A program made the translations under genes and the position numbers. Positions 25,397 through 33,814 of a stretch of 64,000 nucleotides of DNA are shown piece by piece (position 1 is the stretch's first letter; each line of letters opens with the position of its first letter). Under the pieces are notes generated by a model. That model had not been told where the DNA came from, searched no databases, and was given only the letters and a program-made list of their open reading frames with translations. The DNA comes from an uncultured Winogradskyella sp. Lineage in GTDB: Bacteria > Bacteroidota > Bacteroidia > Flavobacteriales > Flavobacteriaceae. The stretch covers positions 62,001-126,000 of the forward strand of contig NZ_CANLYI010000008.1 of NCBI RefSeq assembly GCF_947495255.1, given 5' to 3'.

Positions 25397-26623
25397 TTAT
25401 TCTAAAAACCGATAATAGCCACACTTTAAATATGCACCTTCAGGAAAACCAATTGGATGATCACTATCGTGTATTGACTTTAATTCAGTTTCAAAAAGCC
25501 TTGCTTGCGCATTTAAAACACGCTGATTTAAATCAAAAAATGATTGCGCTAGTACTCTAGACGAACAAGAAGCCAAAACTAACATGCCGTTTTTAGCTGT
25601 AAGCTTCTCTCCTAGTTCTGCTAACTGCGCATATTTCTTTTTTGCTAATTCAACTTCAGATTGTTGTTTTGCAAAACTCGGTGGATCAATTACAACAACA
25701 TCGTAAGTTTTTCCTTTTTCAATTAAAGCTTTCATTTCATCAAAAGCATCACCGGAAATTGTTTTATGCTTACCAGAATAGCTGTTCAATCTTCCGTTTG
25801 CACGAGCCATATCTAATGCTTGCTTACTTATGTCTAGGCTAGTGACTTCTGTCGCTCCGTTTGCTAAAGCATGTACTGAAAATCCACCAGCATAAGAAAA
25901 TATATCTAAAACTGATTTCCCTTTACTCAATTCTCCTACGCGCTTTCTATTTGCTCTATGATCTAAAAAGTAACCTGTTTTATGACCTTTAATGACGTTC
26001 GCAGAAAACTTTACGTCATGCTCAACAAACTCTACAACTTCATTTTCAAGCATTCCGTAAATAACCTCACCATCTTTTAATGTATGGTTATTACTGATTT
26101 GTAACCCTCTACTTAATCGCATTACAATAGTTTCTGCTTTAGAAATTTGTTGTAAACTTTCTAAAATAGTTTCTAAATATGGTAACCATATTTCAGAATA
26201 TAGTTTTACGACTAAAACGTTATCATATACATCTGCAATTAAACCTGGGAAACCGTCATTTTCACCAAATAATAATCGATAACTATTAGTGTTAGTTCTT
26301 AGTAATTCTGAACGTTTCTCAAAAGCTACTTCAATTTTATGATGAAAAAAATCAGCGTTTACCTTTGCTTTAGTATCTGCATTATGAATAATCTTAATAC
26401 GTATTGGAGAATTACCGTCATACAAGCCTAATCCAACAACCTTATTTTTATTTTTACTAAAAATTATTGCTAAATCACCTGTTTTTGCATCGTCATTTAT
26501 CTTAACTATACTATTAGAAAACACCCAAGGATGGCCTTTGACTACAAATTGCTCACCTTTTCCGTTTAGTTTAACGGCTAAGTTCTTTACTTGAGGTTTA
26601 ACGAGGCTTATATTGAATTCCAT
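25397..26623 (-). CDS. Class I SAM-dependent rRNA methyltransferase (RlmI-like)
   Basis: A 408-residue RlmI/YccW-type protein. An N-terminal PUA domain (residues 15-90, with KGEQFVVKGHPWVFSNSIVK and VGLGLYDGNSPIRIKII) precedes a central EEHEE-like domain. The C-terminal Rossmann methyltransferase domain has VLDIFSYAGGFSVHALANGA (SAM motif I) and VVVIDPPSFAKQ (motif IV). RlmI makes m5C1962 in 23S rRNA in E. coli; the same position here is inferred. The ATG start at 26621-26623 gives a sensible N-terminus. Confidence 0.88.
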   Translation of the reverse strand: MEFNISLVKPQVKNLAVKLNGKGEQFVVKGHPWVFSNSIVKINDDAKTGDLAIIFSKNKNKVVGLGLYDGNSPIRIKIIHNADTKAKVNADFFHHKIEVAFEKRSELLRTNTNSYRLLFGENDGFPGLIADVYDNVLVVKLYSEIWLPYLETILESLQQISKAETIVMRLSRGLQISNNHTLKDGEVIYGMLENEVVEFVEHDVKFSANVIKGHKTGYFLDHRANRKRVGELSKGKSVLDIFSYAGGFSVHALANGATEVTSLDISKQALDMARANGRLNSYSGKHKTISGDAFDEMKALIEKGKTYDVVVIDPPSFAKQQSEVELAKKKYAQLAELGEKLTAKNGMLVLASCSSRVLAQSFFDLNQRVLNAQARLFETELKSIHDSDHPIGFPEGAYLKCGYYRFLE

Positions 26624-26758
26624 AATTATTTCAAACGTATTAAATGCTATTCAAACTTGAAAAAACACAAATTAACTTTAAAAAATCTTTAATTCGGCAC
26701 TTAGTAGGATAAAATATACAGTTAATCCACTAAAGGAGTATAAGAGTTTTATAGGTAA

Positions 26759-26766
26759 TATATTTG
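26759..26766 (+). promoter_or_regulatory. Candidate -7 element upstream of the first acyltransferase gene
   Basis: TATATTTG matches TAnnTTTG exactly and lies 79 bases before the start codon. The -33 region is not convincing. Confidence 0.35.
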
Positions 26767-26844
26767 ACGAATAACCCGAACCTATCATTTATCAATGAAT
26801 TTGGTTAAAAAAAATCAAATTCTTTTACAAGCTATTTATAGAAA

Positions 26845-27510
26845 ATGAAAAATATTCTAATTTATGGTGCTTCGGGTCATGCCAAAGTTATAGCAGATAT
26901 TCTTATTGAAAATAAAGAACACAATATTATAGGTTTTTTAGACTCCTTTAAACCTGTTAACCAAGATATTTACGGATTCAAAATTTTAGGAAACCTTGAT
27001 TGCTTACCAGATTTAATAAAAGAGTATAATATCTCAGGAATTATAATTGGTATTGGTGACAACTTCATTAGAAAAAATGCATATTCTAAAATTTCGAAAA
27101 TTGCACCAAATTTAGAATTTATTACGGCAATACATCCTAATGCTATTATAGCTCAAGATGTTGTTGTTTCTGAAGGGACTGTTATAATGCCTGGCACAAT
27201 AATTAATGTGCATGCTAAAATTGGTAGATTCTGTATATTAAACACAAAGTCATCTTTAGATCATGATTCTGAAATGTCTGATTTTTCTAGCCTTGCTCCT
27301 AGTGTTAATGTAAGTGGAAATGTAAAAATTGGTGAGTGTAGTTCTATTTGTCTGGCTGCTTCAATTATACAAAATGTATCAATAGGTAAGTATACAGTTG
27401 TGGGTGCTGGTTCATTAGTTTTAAAATCTATTGGAGATTATAAACAAGCTTTTGGAAGTCCTATAAGCACTTTAAAAGACAGAAAAGCGGACGCCCTATA
27501 TTTAGGTTAA
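26845..27510 (+). CDS. PglD/NeuD-type sugar O/N-acyltransferase, copy 1
   Basis: A 221-residue protein. The N-terminal PglD_N Rossmann-like domain opens with ILIYGASGHAKVIADIL. From about residue 95 a left-handed beta-helix of hexapeptide repeats follows, ending in the usual GNVKIGECSSIC and VVGAGSLVLKSIGDY. The catalytic histidine lies in LDHDSEMSDF. Such enzymes acetylate UDP-amino sugars or sialic acids. It is paralogous to the next gene, with the same length and motif order. The surrounding module suggests a surface-glycan role, but no glycosyltransferase adjoins. Confidence 0.88.
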   Translation: MKNILIYGASGHAKVIADILIENKEHNIIGFLDSFKPVNQDIYGFKILGNLDCLPDLIKEYNISGIIIGIGDNFIRKNAYSKISKIAPNLEFITAIHPNAIIAQDVVVSEGTVIMPGTIINVHAKIGRFCILNTKSSLDHDSEMSDFSSLAPSVNVSGNVKIGECSSICLAASIIQNVSIGKYTVVGAGSLVLKSIGDYKQAFGSPISTLKDRKADALYLG

Positions 27511-27666
27511 TATTCCTATCTACTCAAAAAAAGTTTAATTCTTTCATTAAAAATATTTACTTCAATATTTTTTCATTCGACTTCAACGATTGGCTTTATC
27601 ATTAATAATCAATGATATATAATTAATCTGTTATTTAGTATTTATAAGAATTAAAATACGAATGCT

Positions 27667-27674
27667 TATCTTTG
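27667..27674 (+). promoter_or_regulatory. Candidate -7 element upstream of the second acyltransferase gene
   Basis: TATCTTTG matches TAnnTTTG exactly and lies about 57 bases before the ATG at 27731. It suggests the second copy can be expressed apart from the first. No good -33 was seen. Confidence 0.4.
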
Positions 27675-27730
27675 TTTTTAAGAACCAACTCTATCAATGG
27701 CAGTAATTGCCAAAACCTATTTGCCGACCG

Positions 27731-28396
27731 ATGAAAAATATTTTAATATATGGTGCTTCTGGCCATGCCAAAATGATTGTTGATGTCATTGAAAAGAATA
27801 AAAGCCATAATATAATGGGTTTTATTGACACTTATAAACCTTTAGGTTATCAATTAAACAGCTATAAAGTTATTGGCCATTTAGAACATTTAAAACAACT
27901 AAAAACAGATTTAAATATTGTTGGTATTATAATAGCAATTGGCGACAATTTTACCAGACAGAAAGTTGCAAACAACATTAAAAACATCTTACCTAATTTA
28001 AAATTTGTTACCATAGTTCATCCAACTGCGACATTAGCAGAAGATATAATAATCGAAGATGGCTCTGTTATTATGGCTAAAGCTGTTATAAATTCTGGTT
28101 CTAAAGTCGGTAAGTTTTGTATTATTAATACATCCTCTACTCTTGGTCACGATTCTACAATGGCTGATTTTTCGAGTTTAGCATCTGGTGTCACTGTTGC
28201 TGGTAGTGTTAAGATTGGAGTTTGTTCTGCAATTTGTCTTCGTGCTATTATCATTCAAAATATTGAAATAGGAAATAATACAGTAATTGGTGCTGGATCA
28301 TTAGTTTTAAAATCTATAGGAGATTTAAAAACAGCCTACGGAAACCCTATCGATATCATAAAAGATAGAAATGAAGATTCTAAATATCTAAGTTAA
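27731..28396 (+). CDS. PglD/NeuD-type sugar O/N-acyltransferase, copy 2
   Basis: A 221-residue paralogue of the preceding protein, starting MKNILIYGASGHAK exactly as copy 1 does. I chose the ATG at 27731 over a TTG eight codons upstream on that basis. Domain order is the same: PglD_N nucleotide-sugar domain, then a hexapeptide beta-helix with LGHDSTMADF (catalytic His), AGSVKIGVCSAIC and VIGAGSLVLKSIGDL. The first copy has LDHD here, where this one has LGHD, and substrate-facing loops between residues 40 and 60 differ most. It is followed by the CapK-like gene after 13 bases, so those two are cotranscribed. Confidence 0.88.
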   Translation: MKNILIYGASGHAKMIVDVIEKNKSHNIMGFIDTYKPLGYQLNSYKVIGHLEHLKQLKTDLNIVGIIIAIGDNFTRQKVANNIKNILPNLKFVTIVHPTATLAEDIIIEDGSVIMAKAVINSGSKVGKFCIINTSSTLGHDSTMADFSSLASGVTVAGSVKIGVCSAICLRAIIIQNIEIGNNTVIGAGSLVLKSIGDLKTAYGNPIDIIKDRNEDSKYLS

Positions 28397-28409
28397 TATT
28401 ATTTTAAAG

Positions 28410-29723
28410 ATGCTTTTAAATTTTGCAAGACATAAGTTCTTTTGGCTTTTAGACAGTTTAAAAGGAGGACGAATTAAAAATCAGTTAAAAGAGATTAAAC
28501 TTGGAATTGAACAACCCAACTCAGAACAAGCCAAGCATATAAAAGAAGTACATTTAAAAGACTTAATCAACCATGCTATAAAAACCACATCTTTTTATAA
28601 AGCCTTTAGTGAGACCACACCTCTTTCTGATTTTCCTGTGATTAGAAAAACAATTATTCAAGATAATTTTGAAAAATTTCAATCTAGTGCGTTTATAGAT
28701 AAAGAAAATTTTAAGGTTTCCACTAGTGGCTCAACAGGTATTCCTTTTTTCTTATTTCAAAATCAAAATAAACGTAACCGAAATCACGCTGATGCGGTTT
28801 ACTTCTATGATCAATCTAATTTTAAAATAGGAAATAGGCTTTATGAACTCGAAGTTTGGCGAAACCATAATAAAAAAGGAAACTTAAAATCTTGGTTACA
28901 GAATATTGTTCAATTTGACATTTCTAGGCTTACTGCCCCAAGAATTGAGGAATTTTTAGAGATTTTAAAAACGGATAAACAATCTAAAACAATACTTGGT
29001 TTTGCCTCTGCTCTTGAAATGATTGCTCAATATCTCGAAAGAAAGAATCTGTTCTATGAAAATTTAAAAATCACATCTATAATAGCAAATTCTGAATATT
29101 TAAACCCTTATACAAAAACGACCTTAGGGAAACATCTTAATACCGCTATCTTATCTAGATATTCTAGTGAAGAAATTGGAATCATTGCTCAGCAAACTTT
29201 AAATGCACCTAACAGCTTTATTATCAATCATGCTAGTTACCAAGTTGAGCTACTAAGCCTAGATAAAGATTTACCAGCAAAGCCAGGTGAATTTGGACGA
29301 ATTGTAATTACAGATTTGTTTAATTATGCAATGCCAATCATTAGATATGACACAGGTGACATTGCGAAATTTGGTGAAGGTAAAAATGGCGCAATTGTCT
29401 TTACGCAAATTGATGGTAGAAAAATGGATATTATCTATGACTCAAAAGGCAATATGTTATCGTCTTTTGTAGTATATACTAAGTTTTATAAGTATTATCA
29501 TTTACTGAAACAATATCAATTTATTCAACAAGGTGAAAAGGAATATGAAGTAAAACTAAATCTTCAAGATTCTACATTTCAATTTGAAGATGAATTAGTA
29601 GTAGATATTAAATCAGATTTTGGCGATGATGCTATAGTAACAATTGCTTATGTAGATGAAATTCCGGCATTATCCTCTGGTAAAAGACGTAAGGTTATAA
29701 ACCGTTATAAGCAGTCTCAGTAG
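28410..29723 (+). CDS. CapK/PaaK-like adenylate-forming protein
   Basis: A 437-residue member of the phenylacetate-CoA ligase-like ANL group often found with polysaccharide genes (CapK). The P-loop is VSTSGSTGIPFFLFQN near residue 105. SRYSSEEIGIIAQQ is the A5-like motif, and IIRYDTGDIAKFG with DGRKMDIIYD covers the hinge and A7/A8 region. It would activate a carboxylic acid as an acyl-adenylate; the acid is unknown. Its last 29 bases overlap the convergent ATP-grasp gene. Confidence 0.85.
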   Translation: MLLNFARHKFFWLLDSLKGGRIKNQLKEIKLGIEQPNSEQAKHIKEVHLKDLINHAIKTTSFYKAFSETTPLSDFPVIRKTIIQDNFEKFQSSAFIDKENFKVSTSGSTGIPFFLFQNQNKRNRNHADAVYFYDQSNFKIGNRLYELEVWRNHNKKGNLKSWLQNIVQFDISRLTAPRIEEFLEILKTDKQSKTILGFASALEMIAQYLERKNLFYENLKITSIIANSEYLNPYTKTTLGKHLNTAILSRYSSEEIGIIAQQTLNAPNSFIINHASYQVELLSLDKDLPAKPGEFGRIVITDLFNYAMPIIRYDTGDIAKFGEGKNGAIVFTQIDGRKMDIIYDSKGNMLSSFVVYTKFYKYYHLLKQYQFIQQGEKEYEVKLNLQDSTFQFEDELVVDIKSDFGDDAIVTIAYVDEIPALSSGKRRKVINRYKQSQ

Positions 29724-30822
29724 GGTTTAGACTAATAGCTAAAATTTCGTCTGTAAATTCACCAAACAAAGGACCATTTGTAATTTGATGTAAATCTACA
29801 TCTTGGTAATAGGTATTAAATTCAATAAAAACAGGTTGATTTTCTTTATTCATTCCAATATCCCAAGACACTATTTTAAAATACGGAATTATAGGATGCA
29901 TGGTTTTTACCATGTCTATTAACGCATTATAATTAGGTATAGTAATACCTTCAAAAGTAACTTTAGTATGCGATTTATTTAAAATTGCTCCATCCCTTGT
30001 ATATGCTTTACTTTTTAAACTACCGTTTGGTTTAATGCCACAAATAATTCCACCACCACAAAAATTATCAGTGCTACTGTTTGGCTGGCCAATTCTAAGT
30101 ACAGATGATAAAACATGTACACCATCAGTTTTTAGATAAGTCATCACCCTTACTGTATTTAGAGAAGACGGATTTAATGATTTTAAAACGTCGCTTTGTT
30201 CTACCGCTTCTTGCACTATAAAATCTTTCTTATATTTTTTAAATAAGTCTAAAGTGGTAAGATTCTCATAAGTAGTTTTATAATTTGTAACATTAAATTT
30301 ATGTACCATTACTCCATCACCAGAATCAATTGTAGGTTTAATAATTAGTGGTGAATTAATGGTATTACATTTTTCTAACGCAGCAGATTCATTAACAATT
30401 TTACCATCTACAAAATAAAATCCATTTATATTCTGAACCACTGCAGTTGGTTGCACAAACTCTTGAAATAAATTATAAGACAAGTTTTTATCTAGTAATG
30501 CTGGCCATTGACGCATTTGATTAAAGCTCGGAGCAATGATAGCATTAAATATATCCTCAGGAATATAGTTTACAAAAAATGCGTTGGTTAACCCTTTATA
30601 ATACTTGTGCCAATAGGTATTATCTAGTTTATATCCTTTAGATTTATAGAAAGCTTTGGCTTGGTTAACTTCAGTCGTGCTTAATTCTGGAGATTTATTC
30701 TGACGAATAATTTCCTTAACATATTTTCGAGCATTCATTTTTAAATTGAATTCCCAGAAGCGTTTTCTGTAACCTAAAACATGTTTAATCAGTATGCGCT
30801 TAAGCGACGAATAAAGATTCAT
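29695..30822 (-). CDS. Sugar-transfer-associated ATP-grasp protein
   Basis: A 375-residue protein resembling the ATPgrasp_ST family. The ATP-grasp core includes SPLIIKPTIDSGDGVMVHKF (lysine and glycine loop), DFIVQEAVEQSDVLKSLNPS, NTVRVMTYLKTDGVHVLSSV, and VSWDIGMNKENQPVFIEFN, which supplies the Mg-binding Asp, Glu and Asn. ATP-grasp enzymes ligate a carboxylate to an amine or thiol. Family members sit in exopolysaccharide and teichuronic-type gene sets. It converges on the CapK-like gene with a 29-base 3' overlap. The substrate is unknown. Confidence 0.83.
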   Translation of the reverse strand: MNLYSSLKRILIKHVLGYRKRFWEFNLKMNARKYVKEIIRQNKSPELSTTEVNQAKAFYKSKGYKLDNTYWHKYYKGLTNAFFVNYIPEDIFNAIIAPSFNQMRQWPALLDKNLSYNLFQEFVQPTAVVQNINGFYFVDGKIVNESAALEKCNTINSPLIIKPTIDSGDGVMVHKFNVTNYKTTYENLTTLDLFKKYKKDFIVQEAVEQSDVLKSLNPSSLNTVRVMTYLKTDGVHVLSSVLRIGQPNSSTDNFCGGGIICGIKPNGSLKSKAYTRDGAILNKSHTKVTFEGITIPNYNALIDMVKTMHPIIPYFKIVSWDIGMNKENQPVFIEFNTYYQDVDLHQITNGPLFGEFTDEILAISLNPTETAYNGL

Positions 30823-30950
30823 TTATTGAGGGATTTACTGTAAATGTAATACACCATTTTTTAATGAAACAAATAAGTTAAAGGTATTAGAAGAAGTGAT
30901 TTAAGTTCTCGACTAACGTCATATTTCAACCATGTATATATTTAAAAACA

Positions 30951-30985
30951 AAAAAACGCAATCAAATTAATGATTGCGTTTTTTT
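30951..30985. terminator. Intrinsic terminator downstream of dnaK
   Basis: AAAAAACGCAATCA at 30951-30964 and TGATTGCGTTTTTT at 30971-30984 pair perfectly over 14 bp with a 6-base loop, and have T runs on both strands. It ends the dnaK transcript and could also stop plus-strand read-through. Confidence 0.85.
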
Positions 30986-31025
30986 GTTCTAGATTCTGAA
31001 ATGAGTTCAGAATTACAAATTGAGA

Positions 31026-32921
31026 TTACTTCACTTCTTCGAAGTCAACATCTTCTACATCGCTAGATTCATCAGCTGGCTGCTCTGCTCCTGCTTCAGG
31101 ACCAGCAGCTCCACCTTCTGCTTGTGCTTTGTACATTTCTTCACTTGCTACTTTCCATGCTTCATTAATTTTATCTAAAGCTGGTGTAATAACTGCGATA
31201 TCTTTTGATTCGAATGCTTTTTTCAATTCTTCAAGTGCTGCTTCAATTGGCGCTTTCTTATCATCAGATAATTTTTCACCAAATTCTTTCAGTTGACTTT
31301 CAGTTTGGAAAATCATAGCATCTGCTTCGTTCAATTTATCAGCCGTTTCTTTTGCTTTAGCATCTGCATCTGCATTTGCTTCTGCTTCTGCTTTCATCTT
31401 TTGGATTTCCTCTTCAGTTAATCCAGATGATGCTTCAATTCTGATATCTTGTTTCTTACCAGAAGCTTTATCTTCTGCAGATACTTTAATGATACCATTT
31501 GCATCAATATCAAACGTTACTTCAATCTGAGGTGTTCCTCTTCTTGCTGGTGGAATTCCGTCTAAGTGGAAACGACCAATCGTTTTGTTATCCGCTGCCA
31601 TTGGACGCTCACCTTGTAATACATGAATCTCTACTGATGGCTGATTATCTGCTGCTGTTGAAAATACTTGCGATTTCTTAGTAGGAATCGTTGTATTTGC
31701 TTCAATTAAATTTGTCTTAACATTACCCATAGTTTCAATACCAAGAGATAATGGTGTTACGTCTAATAAAAGAACGTCTTTTACATCACCTGTTAATACA
31801 CCACCTTGAATACCTGCTCCTAAAGAAACAACTTCATCAGGGTTTACACCTTTACTTGGTGCTTTTCCGAAGAAAGATTCAACAGCCGCTTGTACTGCAG
31901 GAATACGTGTAGAACCACCTACTAAAATAACTTCGTCAATATCACTCTTAGATAAACCTGCTGCTTTTAATGCAGAAGCACAAGGCTCTATTGTACGCTT
32001 AATTAAATCGTCAATTAACTGCTCAAATTTAGAACGTGTTAATGTACGTACCAAGTGCTTTGGTCCACTAGCTGTAGCTGTAACGTATGGTAAGTTGATT
32101 TCAGTTTGTGCAGAAGATGATAATTCAATCTTCGCTTTTTCAGCTGCTTCTTTTAAACGTTGTAAAGCCATTGGGTCTTTACGTAAGTCCATTGACTCGT
32201 CAGCAATAAATTCTTCAGCTAACCAATCGATAATACGTTGATCAACATCATCACCACCTAAGTGTGTATCACCATCTGTAGATAATACTTCAAAAACACC
32301 GTCACCTAACTCAAGGATAGAAACATCATGCGTTCCACCACCAAAATCAAATACTACGATTTTTTGATCAACACCTTTTTTGTCCATTCCGTAAGCTAAT
32401 GCTGCAGCTGTTGGTTCGTTAATAATTCTACGAACTTTTAAACCTGCAATCTCACCTGCTTCTTTTGTTGCCTGACGTTGTGCATCATTAAAATATGCTG
32501 GTACTGTAATTACAGCTTCAGACACATCTTGACCTAAATAATCTTCAGCAGTTTTCTTCATTTTTTGAAGAATCATAGCTGATAATTCTTGAGGTGTATA
32601 TAAACGACCATCGATATCTACTCTTGGAGTATCGTTGTCACCTTTAACCACTTTATATGGCACACGCTCTGCTTCTTTCTTAGACTCAGAATACTTGTTA
32701 CCCATAAAACGTTTAATAGAATAAACTGTTTTAGTTGGGTTAGTAACTGCTTGTCTTTTTGCTGGATCTCCAACTTTAATTTCACCACCTTCTACGAAAG
32801 CGATAACCGAAGGTGTTGTTCTTTTACCTTCAGCGTTTGGGATTACAACTGGCTCGTTACCTTCCATTACAGAAACACAAGAGTTGGTTGTACCTAAATC
32901 AATTCCAATAATCTTACTCAT
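31026..32921 (-). CDS. dnaK: Hsp70 chaperone DnaK
   Basis: A 631-residue Hsp70. The ATPase domain starts [35 protein letters not shown] and [11 protein letters not shown] are the phosphate-2 and adenosine motifs. The substrate-binding domain has [17 protein letters not shown] and ends with the helical lid. The tail EDVDFEEVK matches the conserved C-terminal acidic motif. It folds nascent and stress-damaged proteins. dnaJ and grpE are not next to it. The upstream region has repeated TGACA/TGTCA half-sites that may control it, and a strong terminator follows. Confidence 0.98.
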   Translation of the reverse strand: MSKIIGIDLGTTNSCVSVMEGNEPVVIPNAEGKRTTPSVIAFVEGGEIKVGDPAKRQAVTNPTKTVYSIKRFMGNKYSESKKEAERVPYKVVKGDNDTPRVDIDGRLYTPQELSAMILQKMKKTAEDYLGQDVSEAVITVPAYFNDAQRQATKEAGEIAGLKVRRIINEPTAAALAYGMDKKGVDQKIVVFDFGGGTHDVSILELGDGVFEVLSTDGDTHLGGDDVDQRIIDWLAEEFIADESMDLRKDPMALQRLKEAAEKAKIELSSSAQTEINLPYVTATASGPKHLVRTLTRSKFEQLIDDLIKRTIEPCASALKAAGLSKSDIDEVILVGGSTRIPAVQAAVESFFGKAPSKGVNPDEVVSLGAGIQGGVLTGDVKDVLLLDVTPLSLGIETMGNVKTNLIEANTTIPTKKSQVFSTAADNQPSVEIHVLQGERPMAADNKTIGRFHLDGIPPARRGTPQIEVTFDIDANGIIKVSAEDKASGKKQDIRIEASSGLTEEEIQKMKAEAEANADADAKAKETADKLNEADAMIFQTESQLKEFGEKLSDDKKAPIEAALEELKKAFESKDIAVITPALDKINEAWKVASEEMYKAQAEGGAAGPEAGAEQPADESSDVEDVDFEEVK

Positions 32922-32974
32922 AATTTTATATGTATGTTTTGTTGTGTTATTAATTTTTAAACTCGGTTAGTATT

Positions 32975-33016
32975 AGTCAATGATTATGCCATGACAAAAA
33001 ATGTGACATGATGTCA
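32975..33016 (-). promoter_or_regulatory. Repeat-rich control region upstream of dnaK
   Basis: On the minus strand the order is TGACATCATGTCA (33016-33004, an inverted repeat), then TGTCATGGCA (32996-32987), then TGACT (32979-32975), all 54-95 bases before the dnaK ATG. The half-sites TGACA/TGTCA recur at about one to two helical turns. TGGCAT-N5-TTGAC also resembles, but does not match, a sigma-54 -24/-12 site. No CIRCE element is seen. A regulator-binding or special promoter role is inferred. Confidence 0.5.
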
Positions 33017-33100
33017 GATATGATTTATTCATATTAATTGAATAATAGGTTACTTTGGTATTAATATTGATACCTAAAAAGAAAACCTAAAAAATTATGA

Positions 33101-33151
33101 AACATCCGTTACTAATAAAATAGTCTCAAAAAGAAACTATCGTAGGATGTT
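33101..33151. other. Nested inverted repeat in the dnaK/collagen-like gene spacer
   Basis: AACATCC (33101-33107) pairs with GGATGTT (33145-33151). Inside it, ATAGTCTC (33120-33127) pairs with GAAACTAT (33133-33140) across a 5-base loop. It ends 27 bases before the plus-strand lipoprotein gene, so it may be a structured leader. There is no T run, so it is not a standard terminator. Confidence 0.45.
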
Positions 33152-33178
33152 GCATATAACCTCTAAAATCATTTAAAC

Positions 33179-33691
33179 ATGAAAAAATTATTATCATTTA
33201 TTACAGTATTTACACTTTTACTAACTTCTTGCACAGGCGAACAAGGACCTCCTGGTTTTGATGGTTATGATGGGCAAGATGGACTTGATGGCGTCAATTT
33301 TGTAGGACAATCCTTTGAAAGAACTATAGATTTTACATCTGCTAACAATTATCAAGAATCTATAGAAATTCCTATTGATGTAGCTCTAGAAGAAACAGAT
33401 ATGGTTTTAGTATACCACCTAAGAGGTCAATTAGATGGGTTTGACATATGGAAATCGCTTCCTGAAACCATTTATATAAATTCTACAGAACAATTTCAAT
33501 ATAACTTTGAACACAATTATGATTTCGTTACAATTTTCATTGAATCACATCCCACATTTGATTTTAACTTATTGCTAGATGACGAGAGGTTTGACCAAAC
33601 TTTTAGAATAGTTGTATTACCTGTTGATTTTGTAAACAGCAGTAACTTAGATGTTAATAATTACGATGATGTAATGCAATACATTCAATAA
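33179..33691 (+). CDS. Lipoprotein with a short collagen-like repeat
   Basis: A 170-residue lipoprotein. The lipobox is LTSC with Cys18. Seven Gly-X-Y triplets follow at once (residues 20-40: GEQGPPGFDGYDGQDGLDG and onward). The rest (41-170) is a beta-rich domain with no known family, ending in EQFQYNFEHNYDFVT and RIVVLPVDFVN type strands. Bacterial collagen-like stalks can trimerise and project a head domain from the surface; here the stalk would be very short. A terminator lies just downstream. Confidence 0.8.
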   Translation: MKKLLSFITVFTLLLTSCTGEQGPPGFDGYDGQDGLDGVNFVGQSFERTIDFTSANNYQESIEIPIDVALEETDMVLVYHLRGQLDGFDIWKSLPETIYINSTEQFQYNFEHNYDFVTIFIESHPTFDFNLLLDDERFDQTFRIVVLPVDFVNSSNLDVNNYDDVMQYIQ

Positions 33692-33714
33692 AAGTTTACA
33701 CATAATTTAAAAGG

Positions 33715-33745
33715 AAAGTCTGAAAGTAATTTCAGGCTTTTTTTT
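33715..33745 (+). terminator. Intrinsic terminator of the collagen-like lipoprotein gene
   Basis: AAAGTCTGAAA (33715-33725) pairs with TTTCAGGCTTT (33730-33740) with one G-U pair and a 4-base loop, followed by an eight-T run. It is 23 bases past the stop codon. Confidence 0.82.
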
Positions 33746-33814
33746 ATGCTAAAATCACAGCCAGTATATGAACAAGATCTATATTTGAAAAAGTAAACTA
33801 AATCAATTTATAGA

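Noticed and set aside
32975..33000. Sigma-54 promoter upstream of dnaK
   Set aside because: TGGCAT-N5-TTGAC lacks the invariant GC of the -12 element, so it was kept only as a resemblance.
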